A DNA stretch of 49,830 nucleotides, from contig CACWPQ010000021.1 of NCBI GenBank assembly GCA_902762805.1, positions 1-49,830 on the forward strand, written 5' to 3'. The DNA comes from an uncultured Bacteroidota bacterium. GTDB taxonomy: Bacteria > Bacteroidota > Bacteroidia > Bacteroidales > P3. How positions within the stretch are numbered: position 1 is the stretch's first letter; each line of letters opens with the position of its first letter. The notes under the pieces are model-generated. The model was not told the DNA's origin. It saw only the letters and a list, made by a program, of their open reading frames with translations, and made no database searches. Both the position numbers and the translations under genes were made by a program. Shown piece after piece: positions 8,388-19,700 of this stretch.

Positions 8388-9635
8388 GTGAAACGCATCC
8401 TCATAGCACTACTCATCACGCTGGCAACCAGCCAACTGGCATCCTCCCAGGTGGCCACCGACGCCGCCTGTCGCCCGTGGGTGAAGACCGTGCAGCTGCA
8501 CCCCGAGGGAAGCCCCATGGAGCCCCCCGTCGTCACCCTTGAGAGCGGCCAGCGCCTGCGGCTGGAGTTCGACCTGCTGCTCGACCAGCCCCTCGACCTC
8601 GAGTACTCCCTCCGCCACTGCGACGCACACTGGCGCCCCGACAGCCTCGAAGCCTACGAGTTCATCTCCGGCTTCCACTCCGCTCCCATCACCGCCTACG
8701 ACTTCTCCTTCACCACCCTCCGACCCTACATCCACTACCGCCACTCGCTCCCCGAGCCCTACTCCGACTTCACCCACTCCGGCAACTACCTCCTCTCCGT
8801 CCACCTCGCCGGCCAGCCCGACAGCATCATCCTCACGCGGCGCCTCTGGGTAACCGAACAGTCCGTAGGCCTTGGAGGCACAGTGTCAAGACCTTACGAC
8901 GCCGTCGACATCGACCGCCGCCAAGAACTCGACGCCCTCGTCGACCCCCGCGGGCAACTCCTCGACCACAGCCACCTCACCCTCGTCGCACAGCAAAACG
9001 GCCGCCTCGACAACCAGCGCACCCTCCCCTTCGCCGGCTACGACCGCGGACGCCTCGCCTACCGCCACCGACCGCCGAACATCTTCCTCGCCGGCAACAA
9101 CTTCCGCTTCTTCGACGCCGCCAACCTCCGCTCCCCCATGTACAACATCATCCGCATCGAAGACTATGGCGGCGAATACTACGCCATCCTCCGCCCCGAA
9201 CCCGACCGCTCGCGCAGCCACTACATCCTCGAACCCTCACTCAACGGCGGCTTCAAAATCAACGCCTGGGACCGCCAGAACAAAACCCTCGAAGCCGAAT
9301 ACATCTGGATCAACTTCTCCCTCCCCATGGCGCAACCCTTCCTCGACGGCAGCGTCCACATCGTCGGCGCACTGACCGACTGGCGCCTCGACAGCGCCTC
9401 GCGCATGGACTACAACCCGCAATACCGCGCCTACACCGCACGCCTCCTCCTCAAACAAGGCTACTACGCCTACCAGCTCCTCTTCCTCCCCTCCGGCGCC
9501 ACCGAAGCCAACACCGCACGCCTCGAAGGCGACCACCGCGAAGCACCCAACACCTACACCCTCTACCTCTACCAGCGCCACCCCAACGACCGCGCCGACC
9601 GCCTCCTGGCCGTCGCCACCGTCGCCGCACCCTGA
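8388..9635 (+). CDS. T9SS Plug protein (DUF5103)
   Basis: This 415-residue protein starts at GTG with a signal peptide (MKRILIALLITLATSQLASSQ). It matches my knowledge of the DUF5103 family: VVTLESGQRLRLEFDLL, YSLRHCDAHWRPD, TYTLYLYQR and GYYAYQLLFLP. Members include the Plug of the type IX translocon, which closes the SprA channel when no cargo is present. No ATG or GTG lies near the signal peptide other than 8388, so I keep this start although a -7 box abuts it. It lies between a T9SS cargo gene and rlmB. Codon use is strongly C-biased, like rlmB. Its presence, with four sorting-domain proteins nearby, shows that the host uses T9SS. Confidence 0.85.
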   Translation: MKRILIALLITLATSQLASSQVATDAACRPWVKTVQLHPEGSPMEPPVVTLESGQRLRLEFDLLLDQPLDLEYSLRHCDAHWRPDSLEAYEFISGFHSAPITAYDFSFTTLRPYIHYRHSLPEPYSDFTHSGNYLLSVHLAGQPDSIILTRRLWVTEQSVGLGGTVSRPYDAVDIDRRQELDALVDPRGQLLDHSHLTLVAQQNGRLDNQRTLPFAGYDRGRLAYRHRPPNIFLAGNNFRFFDAANLRSPMYNIIRIEDYGGEYYAILRPEPDRSRSHYILEPSLNGGFKINAWDRQNKTLEAEYIWINFSLPMAQPFLDGSVHIVGALTDWRLDSASRMDYNPQYRAYTARLLLKQGYYAYQLLFLPSGATEANTARLEGDHREAPNTYTLYLYQRHPNDRADRLLAVATVAAP

Positions 9636-9657
9636 CCCACAAAACACCCATCGACAC

Positions 9658-10407
9658 ATGATACAAAAAACCTCCCCCACCCCACAGATAATCTACGGCC
9701 TGCGCCCTGTGCTCGAAGCACTTACATCCGGCACCGCCATCGAGCGCGTCTACCTCCAGAAAGGACTCACCGGACAGCTCGCCGCCGACCTCACCGCACG
9801 CCTGCGCCAAGCCGAAACACCGGTGCAATACGTCCCCGTCGAAAAACTCAACAAACTCACCCCGGGCAACCACCAAGGCGTCGTGGCCACCATCGCCGCC
9901 ATCACCTACCGCTCCTTCATCGAACTCGCTGAAAGCGAGCACGCCCCGCGCCTCGCGGTACTCCTCGACCACATCACCGACGTGCGCAACATGGGCGCCA
10001 TCGCCCGCACAGCCGAATGCACCGGCGCAGGCGCACTCATCGTCCCCGACCGCGGCTCCGCAGCCATCGGCCCCGACGCCATCAAAACCTCCAGCGGCGC
10101 ACTCCTCCGCCTCCCCGTCTGCCGCGAAAACAACCTCAAAACCCTCCTCAACCTCGCCAAACAATACGGCTACCAGATAGTTGCCGCCACCGAAAAAGGC
10201 GCCGTCCACTACCGCCGGGTCGACTTCACCCGCCCCACCCTCCTCATCCTCGGCAACGAAGAAACCGGCGTCAGCCCCGAACTGCTGAAAATGAGCGACC
10301 TCCGCGCCAAACTCCCCATCGTCGGCGAAGTCGCCTCCCTCAACGTCAGCGTCGCCGCCGGCGTCTTCCTCTACGAAGCCCTCGAACAGACCCAACCCAC
10401 CCCCTAG
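9658..10407 (+). CDS. rlmB: 23S rRNA (guanosine-2'-O-)-methyltransferase RlmB
   Basis: This 249-residue SpoU/TrmH-family protein has an N-terminal substrate-binding domain (IIYGLRPVLEAL, NHQGVVATI) and the knotted methyltransferase motifs LDHITDVRNMGAIARTAE, LILGNEETGVSPELL and LPIVGEVASLNVSVAAGV. RlmB methylates the 2'-hydroxyl of G2251 in 23S rRNA (E. coli numbering). Other SpoU members (TrmH, RNA methyltransferases of the TsnR type) share these motifs; the N-terminal domain and length favour RlmB. The stop codon TAG (10405-10407) is the TAG inside the dispersed element CCCTAGAGAGGCAGAACC, so the element appears to define the last residues (QTQPTP). A terminator follows at 10476. Confidence 0.92.
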   Translation: MIQKTSPTPQIIYGLRPVLEALTSGTAIERVYLQKGLTGQLAADLTARLRQAETPVQYVPVEKLNKLTPGNHQGVVATIAAITYRSFIELAESEHAPRLAVLLDHITDVRNMGAIARTAECTGAGALIVPDRGSAAIGPDAIKTSSGALLRLPVCRENNLKTLLNLAKQYGYQIVAATEKGAVHYRRVDFTRPTLLILGNEETGVSPELLKMSDLRAKLPIVGEVASLNVSVAAGVFLYEALEQTQPTP

Positions 10408-10438
10408 AGAGGCAGAACCAAGGCAGAACCTACCCCCT
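10402..10438 (+). repeat. Dispersed 11-bp-periodic element, copy B
   Basis: CCCTAGAGAGGCAGAACC plus AAGGCAGAACC and TACCCCCT differs from copy A (1063-1099) at one base. It overlaps the rlmB stop codon. As in copy A, a ~35-bp AT-rich stretch with weak similarity (CAGCCA and a TTGxAAA segment) leads into a hairpin terminator. Confidence 0.92.
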
Positions 10439-10475
10439 CCCCAACACTGAAAACCAGCCACTTGCAAAACCACCA

Positions 10476-10500
10476 AAAACGGCCCCGAAGCCGTTTTTTT
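10476..10500 (+). terminator. Intrinsic terminator after rlmB
   Basis: AAAACGGC (10476-10483) pairs with GCCGTTTT (10490-10497), followed by a T run. The rest of the 304-bp gap up to 10711 is AT-rich leader and promoter of the giant gene, with no gene seen. Confidence 0.88.
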
Positions 10501-10613
10501 TCGTGTTTTTTTCATAAAATTGCAAGATGGTGATAATCAATAACTAACGTCATCAAAAAACACTTTTTAATAAATTTTAAAATAATAAAAAACTACACAT
10601 CAAAAAAAACTTG

Positions 10614-10622
10614 TAAATTTGC
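10614..10622 (+). promoter_or_regulatory. -7 promoter box and leader hairpin of the giant gene
   Basis: TAAATTTGC matches TAnnTTTGC and predicts a start near 10629 and a ~83-nt leader. The leader contains a small hairpin: TGCCCT (10635-10640) pairs with AGGGCA (10645-10650) over a 4-nt loop. Confidence 0.6.
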
Positions 10623-10711
10623 GCTTGGATTTACTGCCCTCCAAAGGGCAAATTATACCCAAATCCGAACACATAAACAACTGAAAACAAAAAAAATAAA
10701 ATAAAACACCT

Positions 10712-13700
10712 ATGAAACTCAGAACCCTACTTCCGAGCATCATTTTCCTCATGGGAGCCCTCAGTGCACGAGCGCAAATCACACAAGTGTACTATCAGGG
10801 CTTCGAAACAGGCGACAACGTCACCTACAGCGCCGACCAACCCGCGTGCATCAACTACTCCAGCACCATCTTCATGGGCGGAGCACGCGCCCTGAAGCTC
10901 GACCAGTCGACCTCCGGCGACGTCACCTTCACCCTCGACACGCTGGACTTCACCCAGAACAATGCCCTGCGCTACATCTCGCTGGAATTCGACCACATCT
11001 GCGCCGTCCGCGAAAACAGCAGCAGCGACTTCTACGTTGGCCGCATCTACTACAAGCGCGCCAACCAGAACGACAACCAGTGGACCCAGCTCACCAGCCA
11101 GCACTACAACACCACCGACCGCAATGCCAGTTCGGAGTTCCAGATGACAGGTACCTTCAACCGCAACTCCTACAACAACTGGCTCGACAGCAACCCCGAC
11201 AATGAAGACTGGGTCTACGAGCGCTTCGACCTCAACAACGCCCTGCCCCCAGGCCTGCCCACCAACGAACGCAAACTCATCCTCAAGTTCGTCCTCCGCG
11301 CCAAGAACCACAGCCAGAGCATCGGCAGCTGGTACATCGACAACATCAAAATCAACGCCAGCCCCAGCCTGATGATCAAACCCACCATCACTATGTTCAA
11401 ATACCCCGAGGCGCTGAACTATCCCAGCAGCCGCGGTGCTAAAATCGTACTCGATGCCGCCACCTCTGTCACCGAAGGCATCAATCCCGACTCGGTCTAC
11501 CTCTACTACCGCATCGGCTCCAACCCCACCCACCATCGCCTCAGCATGACCCCGGTCAGCGGCGTCACCAACCGCTACACCGCCCACATACCCTTCGCAG
11601 GCTACGACACCTCGATGTACTTCTACTGCGTGGTACGCGATGCCTCTACCAATGCCAACCAAATCACCTTCCCCGCGGCTGACAATGCCTGGGTGGAATA
11701 CCGCTGCATCCGCGGCACCGCCCAACCCGGCATCGCCACCGACGGCTTCGCCGGCACCTCCACCTTCAACTTCATCCCCTTCCCCGCTCGCGCCGACCAC
11801 AAAAGCGAATGGGTCTACGACTCGGCCCTCCTGGCCCAAGCCGGCTACCTGCCAGGCTCCATCACCTCCTTCACCTACACCCTTGGAGCCAACGTCAACG
11901 CCAACCTCACCAGGCCAGGCTTCCTCATCAAGATGAAAAACGTGCCTACCAACTACACCGTCGACCTCAGCGCAGCCACCATCCCCTTCACCAGCAGCTA
12001 CATGCAGACCGTCTACGACGGCGCCTACACCATCAACGCCGCCACCCTCGGCTCCACCCAAACCGTCCAACTTCAAGACACCTTCCGCTACGCCGGCCAA
12101 GACATACTCATGCAAATCTCCTACAACGACGTCGTCGACGGCACCTCCACCACCATCCGCATGATCCCCACCGCCGCCAACAAAACCACCATCTGGTACA
12201 ACGGCGGTGAAGCCATCGAAGGCATCAACGGACGCACCATACCCAATGCCTTCAACACCGAAACCCGCCGTCCGGCCTTTGTCTTCACACAACAAGAGAA
12301 CCTGCCCTTGCTCTACGACCTCGGTATCAGCGAACTGGTCAATCCCAGCTACGAAACCCCCATGGTCAACCGCCCCGGCAGCATCACCGTACGCCTCAAA
12401 AACTTCGGTGCACTCACCGCCAACGCCATCCGTATCAGCTACTCTATTGATAACGGAGCCATCACCGGCCACCACGATTGGAGCGGCACCCTCAACGCCA
12501 ACCAGACCACCGACGTCACCATCGCCAACAACAACATCTCCCTCGACGCCGGATTCCACACCCTGCGCGTCTGGGTTGAGGACACCTTGCGTGCCGGCAC
12601 CAACCAGTTCCGCGACCACGAACCCTACAACGACACCGCCTTCTCGCAGTTCGTCGTCTGCGACGGCCCCATGAACGGCCAGCGCAACATCGGTGGCACC
12701 AACGCCGACTTCAACAACATCGAGGAATTCCTCTACGCCCTCGGCCGTTGCGGCATCGACGACAGCCTCATCGTCAACCTCGCTCCCGGCAGCTACCCGG
12801 GCTTCACCATGCCCCAAGTCAACGGCCTCAGCGAGAGCCACTACATCGTCTTCCGCCCTGCCGGCGGCAACGTTACACTCTACGCTGACAGCACACAGCG
12901 AGTAAGCAGCATCGTCAATCTGGAACAAGTGGCTAACATTCGCTTCCGCGACATCAACTTTGTCCGGCGCAATGGCATGCTGACCGACATGATTACCATG
13001 GGCGACAACAGCAATAACTGCCACTTCGAGCGATGCACCTTCACCGACAGTGTCAATGTACTGGTAACTGCCATGCGCATCAGCAACCTGATCAACAACG
13101 GTGCTGCCGATGGTATGGTAGTCGATGGCTGCACCTTCACCGGTGGATTTATCGGTGTTGCCATACATGGTATCGCCTCCGACATACTGTCGCAAAACAA
13201 CACTGTGCGGAACAGCGTCTTCTACAACCAAAACAACAATGCCATCAGTGTGCAGAATCAGGTCAACCCCGTGGTGGAGAAGAACGAGCTGTATGACGTA
13301 ACCACCAACACGAGCTATGTGCTGCTGGTATTCGAGTGCTCTGGCACCACCCGCATCGTGTCCAACAAAATCTACACTTCACACGGTGCTGGCGCACTCG
13401 GTGTGAGCAATGTCTCCGGCACCTCGACCACCCCCGCGCTGATTGCCAACAACATGATCGTGAACAACGACGATGGCAACGCCAACCAGATGACCGCCCC
13501 GCTGAATGTCATCCAGGCCACATGGACCGACGTGGTGTACAACTCGGTGAAGATGACCGCCAACAATCGCAGCAATGCAGCAGCAGTTGTCTTTGGCGGC
13601 GGCATACTAAACAATAGCCGTTTTATGAACAATGTGGTGGTGGCGCTGGACAACAACAACTATGCACTTAACTACCAACCTCTCGGTTCGACCACCAATA

Positions 13701-16700
13701 CGCTGGGTCACAACGTGTACTATGCCAATAGCGGTACTCTATGCCGCATGATGGGACAGGCCCACTCCTCGATTGCCAGCTGGCGCACGGCACTGCCCTC
13801 CGACAGTACCTCTATTTCTACCAATCCGAACTTCCTGAATGGCTCGCTGGTTGACCTGCGTACCTACAACCGACTGGTGAAGGGTGTGGGTCTGCCGATG
13901 GCTTCAGTACCGACCGATATGTTTGACAGTGTGCGAAGCACTACGGCCACCTGCCCGGGTGCCTTCGAGTTTGTGTCGTTGGGTTACGACTTCGAGCCCG
14001 AGGCGCTGACTTCGCCCGAATTGGAGACCTGTTACATGCCTTCGAGCGTGGAGCTGGCTGTGCGCCTGCGCAATAGCGGTGTGAACGCTTACACGACAAC
14101 GGGATTGAACCTCTCCTACAAGGTGAATGACGGCCCAGTCAACACAGTAGCCATCACCAACACAGTGCCTGCCGAGGACACCGTTACTATCTACACGGGG
14201 CGGATGCTCAACCTGCCGCCTAACGGCAAGTTGGATGCCACCTACACCATCACCGTGTGGACCAGTTATGCCAACGACCCGAACAGCACCAACGACACGA
14301 ATGTATTCACGGTGGTGAGCAAGTATCACCCTGCGACCCCGACCGATATCAACCTCACGCCCGACTATGCTACAGCCCTCACGGTGACCCCCACGGCTGG
14401 CATTGAGAGCTGGGCAGTCTACGGCAACACCACTGCGCCGCAGCGCAAGTCGACAATTTACTGGTATCGCGATTCGACCGATGCCGCACCGTTCCACGTG
14501 GGTCCCACACTGACCACCGACACCCTGCGGACGGATACGGTATTCTACATCCAGCAGCGCCGCAATATGCCCATTGTACGCATCACGCAACTGGAGATTT
14601 CGCGCGGCAACAATGCTGTGGGTCTGACGCCCAACATGCCCTACTGGATGGTCAACAACCGCAAGGCGGCCCTTCAGCTGACCAACATCGGCGACGCGAC
14701 GGCCTACCTCGAAGGGGATACGCTGATGACCGTTTCGGACGAAAACAATCTGAACAATAAGGTCTACACCTTCGGCGATGTGAGGATTGAGCCCGGGCAG
14801 TCGCTGGTGGTGCAAATTGTCGCCGGCAACTCTGGCAACCCCGAGGCCACCATCCTCACTGGCAACCTCTTTGGAAACACCAATCTGGCATGGAACAAGA
14901 AGATAGCTTTCGTCTACCGCAGTGGCGGCCGGATTGAGGACCTGGTGGCGGTCAACACCACGTCCACGACCGCCAACTGGTCGGCGCTGGGGCAGCCGTC
15001 CTACATTTGGAACGGTCCCGGTGTGGCGATTAGCAACAACACCATCAGCGGCATTGTGCGTACAACCTTCAACGGTACGGCTGCCGACTGGCGCCAGGCG
15101 AGCAATGCCCTGCCCATGTTCCTGGGTACGACCGACCCTGCCTGGGTGCGGTATACGGACAATGGTTGCGAAGGACGCTTCGGCACGGTGTCCGTCACGC
15201 TGGCCAACGCCCCGATCAACGACCTGCACCTCGGCATGCCGATACTGCCCGAGCCGCAGTGCGGTATGGGCGAGGAGGATATTACCGTCACGGTGCACAA
15301 CTATGGCATCATGCCCGTCAGCGCACTGACGCTCAACTACTGCGCCGGCGGTGACACGGTGAGCGAGACTATCACCACCGGCATCCCCGCCAACGGGGTC
15401 ATCACCCATACCTTCGCCCAGCAGCTCAACCTGGCCTTCGACCGCGACTCGGTGGTAACCGTCCGCGTGTGGGCCGATGCGCTGCCCGACGACCAGATGC
15501 ATGGCAATGACACTGCTGTGGCTACGACCCTCTCGCTTTTCACTCCAACTGCGCCCGCGACGCTCCCGGACCGTGTTGTGTACTACTCTGATAGAGACAC
15601 TATTACGCTGGTTGGTTCTGCCTTGGTTCTGCCTAACTTAGTACCTACTTGGTACAACTATGATATGGAGGTGGTGGACACGGGCTATACGCATATCACC
15701 GACCGCCTGTACACCAGTGGCACGATGGGCATGGCCTATATAGCGACCAAGCATCGCGACGGCCGCATCGGCACAGCCAGCGACCCGAGCGGTGACGCCG
15801 ACCCGAATCCCTATACGACGAAGAACAAGTTTGCCCGCCAGCAGTACATCTATAGCGCCAGCGAGCTGCGCGCCGCCGGCCTCGAGGCGGGTCCAGTCGA
15901 GGCTATTCATTTCTACCTCCACACCCTCACGGGCACTTCGCAAACCCTCTACGACTACACTATCGGACTGGGCTTGACCAGCGACACTATTTTCAGCAAC
16001 GGGAACAACGACTGGCGCGAGACGCAGACCGTCTACAGCACGCCGGCCCTGACCCTCACGTCCGACCAGGCGGGAGGATGGGTGCGCCACGGGTTCAGCA
16101 CCCCCTATGAGTGGGACGGCGAGAGTTCGCTGGTGGTGGAAGTGTCCTACAACCTGCCAGCAGCCATCAACAATGGGACAAAGACTCACTACTCGACCAA
16201 GCCCAACAGTGCGTATTTCAAGCTGCAGAACAGTGCAATCACTACGGGCAGCCGCAACCCCAAGCGCCCGAACATCATGTTCGACACCATAACCTACGGC
16301 TGCGAGGGCCCGATGACGACGTTCAACGTGACGATGACCAACATCCCGCCTGTGGATATGGCGCTCTACTGGCCGAACCACGTGGACACAATCCACTACA
16401 ATTCCTGCGACAGTATACCCATCTACATCAACGCCCGCAACCAGGGCAGCACCGACCGCAACGGCGCCACCATCTACTACTACCTCGACTCCAACCCCGT
16501 CGACAGCCTCGTCATCACCAGCACTATCGCTGCAGGGCAGCTGAGCAACCAGATGCTCTTCAAGAAGGAAATCGGTCCCGGTCGCCACAAGGTGAAAGCC
16601 ATCGTCCACGTGCCGGGCGACATGACGTCGAGCAACGACACCATTGAGCGCACGTTCATTGTCCACTTCTGCCGCGGCACCTACACCATCGCACAGACGG

Positions 16701-19700
16701 ACGGCGACTTTGCCTCCTTCGGCGAAGCCATCGACTCGCTTAACGTGGCTGGTATCGAAGGCCCCGTGGTGTTCCAAGTGGAGGGCGGCACCTACACCGA
16801 ACAGGTGGTGCTGAACAATGTGCAGGGTTCGAACGACACCAATACCATTAGCTTCGTCGGCACAGGCAACGATGTGCTCCTGACCGCAGCCACCACCCAG
16901 AGTGCCAACTACGTCATGCAGCTTGACAGTGCCTCCAACGTAATCCTCTCGAACTTCCGTATTGAGGCACGACCCACGGCCACCGGCGCAGCCGGCAACC
17001 ACGCATACGCTCTTGTCGTTGGCAACGGTCAAAACATCACCATCGACAGTATGACCTTCCGCGTGAAAGGCTCACTCTACGCCGCCACAGCCTCTTGCAT
17101 CCTCCTCAATAGCAACCTCACCAACCTCAACATCACCAACAGCGTCATCGACAGTGGCTATTACTCAATCAAGAGTGCCGGCACAGGCTACAACAATCTC
17201 AACATCTCCCACAACAAGATCCGCAACTTCCAGTCGCAAGGCGTCAACTTGCGCAATGTGACCGACCTCAGCATCAAGGCCAACCGCATCACGACCGGGG
17301 CCACGGCCAACAACCGCGACATGACGGGCCTCTACCTGGCCCAATCGAGCGGCACCATCGAGGTGAGCAAGAACCATATCTACATGCTCGACAACTTCTC
17401 CGGCTACAAGCGTGGCATACAGCTCCACGGCATCGCTACCACCACTACCAACCAGGGTCTCGTTGCCAACAACATGATTGGCACCAACAGCACCTTCGCC
17501 AACAACAAGATTTCGGCCGGCATCTGGATTGACAGTTCGAGCAGCAACCTCAGCATCCTCTTCAACACGGTGCGCGTGAACAACAACGCCACGGGGACCT
17601 CGTCCGACAAGTCGTACGGCCTCTTCACCAGCGCCACCGTGAGCGGCATCCAGGTGATGAACAACCTGCTCTCCAACTTCGGTTTAGGCTATGCCTACTA
17701 CGTCTCCGAACTCAACACCGTGACGCTCTCCAACTACAACGGCTACTACACCACCGGCAACTGCCCCTTCCGCTGGAAGAACGACATTGCCTCGCTCTCG
17801 GCCCTGCAGACCGCTAGCGGAGGCGACGGCAACTCGGTGGTCGACGAGCCCTATTTCCGCGACGACGACGACCTCCACCTGCTGATGACCAACTTCGTGG
17901 CCAAAGCCCAACCCAACGACCGCATCACTGAGGACATTGACGGCAAGATGCGCCCCATCATCCCCGTGCCCACCATCGGTGCCCACGAGATGGAAATCAA
18001 GACCCACGATATGGCCGTCGTGCGCATCACCTCGCCCACCATGCCAGCCAACATCAACGCTTTCAGCGCCACCAACATGCCGCCCAACGTCGAAAGCGAC
18101 GACGTCACGGTGACCGCGCAATTCTACAACAATGGTCAGTCAACCGAAAACAACGTGCAGTGGTACGCCTACATCGAGGGCCACGAAGCCGAAACCACCA
18201 CCCCGATGCAATCGCTCGGCACCGTGCAGCCCGGACAAATGAAGACCGCCACGGTCGCCATGCCCACCGTGCTAGGCATTGTTGACACCGCACGCGTACA
18301 CGTCGTGGTCGTCATCCCCGTCGACAGTGTCGAGGACAACAACAATGTGGGCAAGAACTTCTACCTTGCCCCCGCCTACAACTTCGAAGCCACTCAAGTA
18401 ACAGTCTCCGCCACCACACCTTCCAACTGCTACCGCCATAACACCATCGTCAGCATCAAGCTGACCAACAAGGGTTTCAAGACCATTCCCGAAGGCACTT
18501 CGGTAGGCATCAACTATCTGGCCACTCTCAACACCTCCAACGTCACCGTCTCCACCCTGCCCGCCTCCGCCAGCGAGACGATCACACTGGGGCAAGACCT
18601 CTACATCGGCAACAACACGGTCGTCGATTTCGCCACTCCCGCCAACCTCTACCCGACGGGCAACTACACCGACATATCGGTGGCGCTGCGCGCCTGGTGT
18701 AGCAACGCGCTGGATGTGGTGCCGACCAACGACACGACACCCTCGCTGACCGTTCAGTCCTACTACACCCCCGCCGCACCCATCGGCTACGACACCACAA
18801 TTAACTACGGCACTTGGGGTACCGTGCGCGCCTCGCAGGAGAACGGGCTGGCGATCCGCTGGTATCGCGACTCCACCGCCACCCCGTTCTATCAGCCCTC
18901 GAACTATGCCGCCTCCTGCCTCTGGAGCAACACGCCACAGTACTTCGACGACTCGGTCTACTACCTCACCTGCCGCACCAACCGCCAGTGCCAGAGTCCC
19001 TTCTCCGAAGTGTGGGTGCACCTCGACCGTTCAGAACTCAACGACATCGCCTTCGAGCAGGTGCTTGCACCGCTCGGAAGCCGTGTTTACATGGAGAACG
19101 ACACCGTGCGCGTGAAAATCAGCAACTACGGCAGCAACACCCAGAGCAACATTCCCATCACCTATCAGCTCAAGCGCGGCAACAACGTCATCCAAGAAGT
19201 AACCGAGGTGTGCCCCGCCACCCTGACTTCCACCCAGTCCACGGTCTACACCTTCAACGAGCTGCTCAACATCCCCACTCCCACCCAGCCACAGAACTAC
19301 TCGCTCACCATCTGGACCGACCTGCCCACCGACGGAGTGCGCCGCAACGACACCATCCGCACCCCGTACACCTTCCGCTCGCTGCCCGAAGGCAACTACG
19401 ATGCCACCAAATCCGACAATCCCACCTTCGACATCACGCGCGTATCCTATGATGAAATCGATATCGATCTGCCCGCCATGGGTCGTGCCAGAACCATCCT
19501 CGGGACCTACAACAATCCCGAATACCCTGTGCTCCACACCACCCGCGGTGCAGGCGACACGCTGATAGTAGGCATCTCATCCCTCGACCCCACAGCGCAG
19601 AACTTCCGCTACCGCACATGGGCCATGATTGACTTCGACCGCAGCGGCACGTTCTCCACCGACGAGGTAGTGGTGAACGGCGAACTGCTCTGGAGCAACG

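Noticed and set aside
10727..15502. Long minus-strand open frames opposite the giant gene
   Set aside because: They result from the codon bias of the giant gene; the products are Val/Ala/Gly-rich, lack domains, and the plus strand has a continuous frame with signal peptide and sorting domain.
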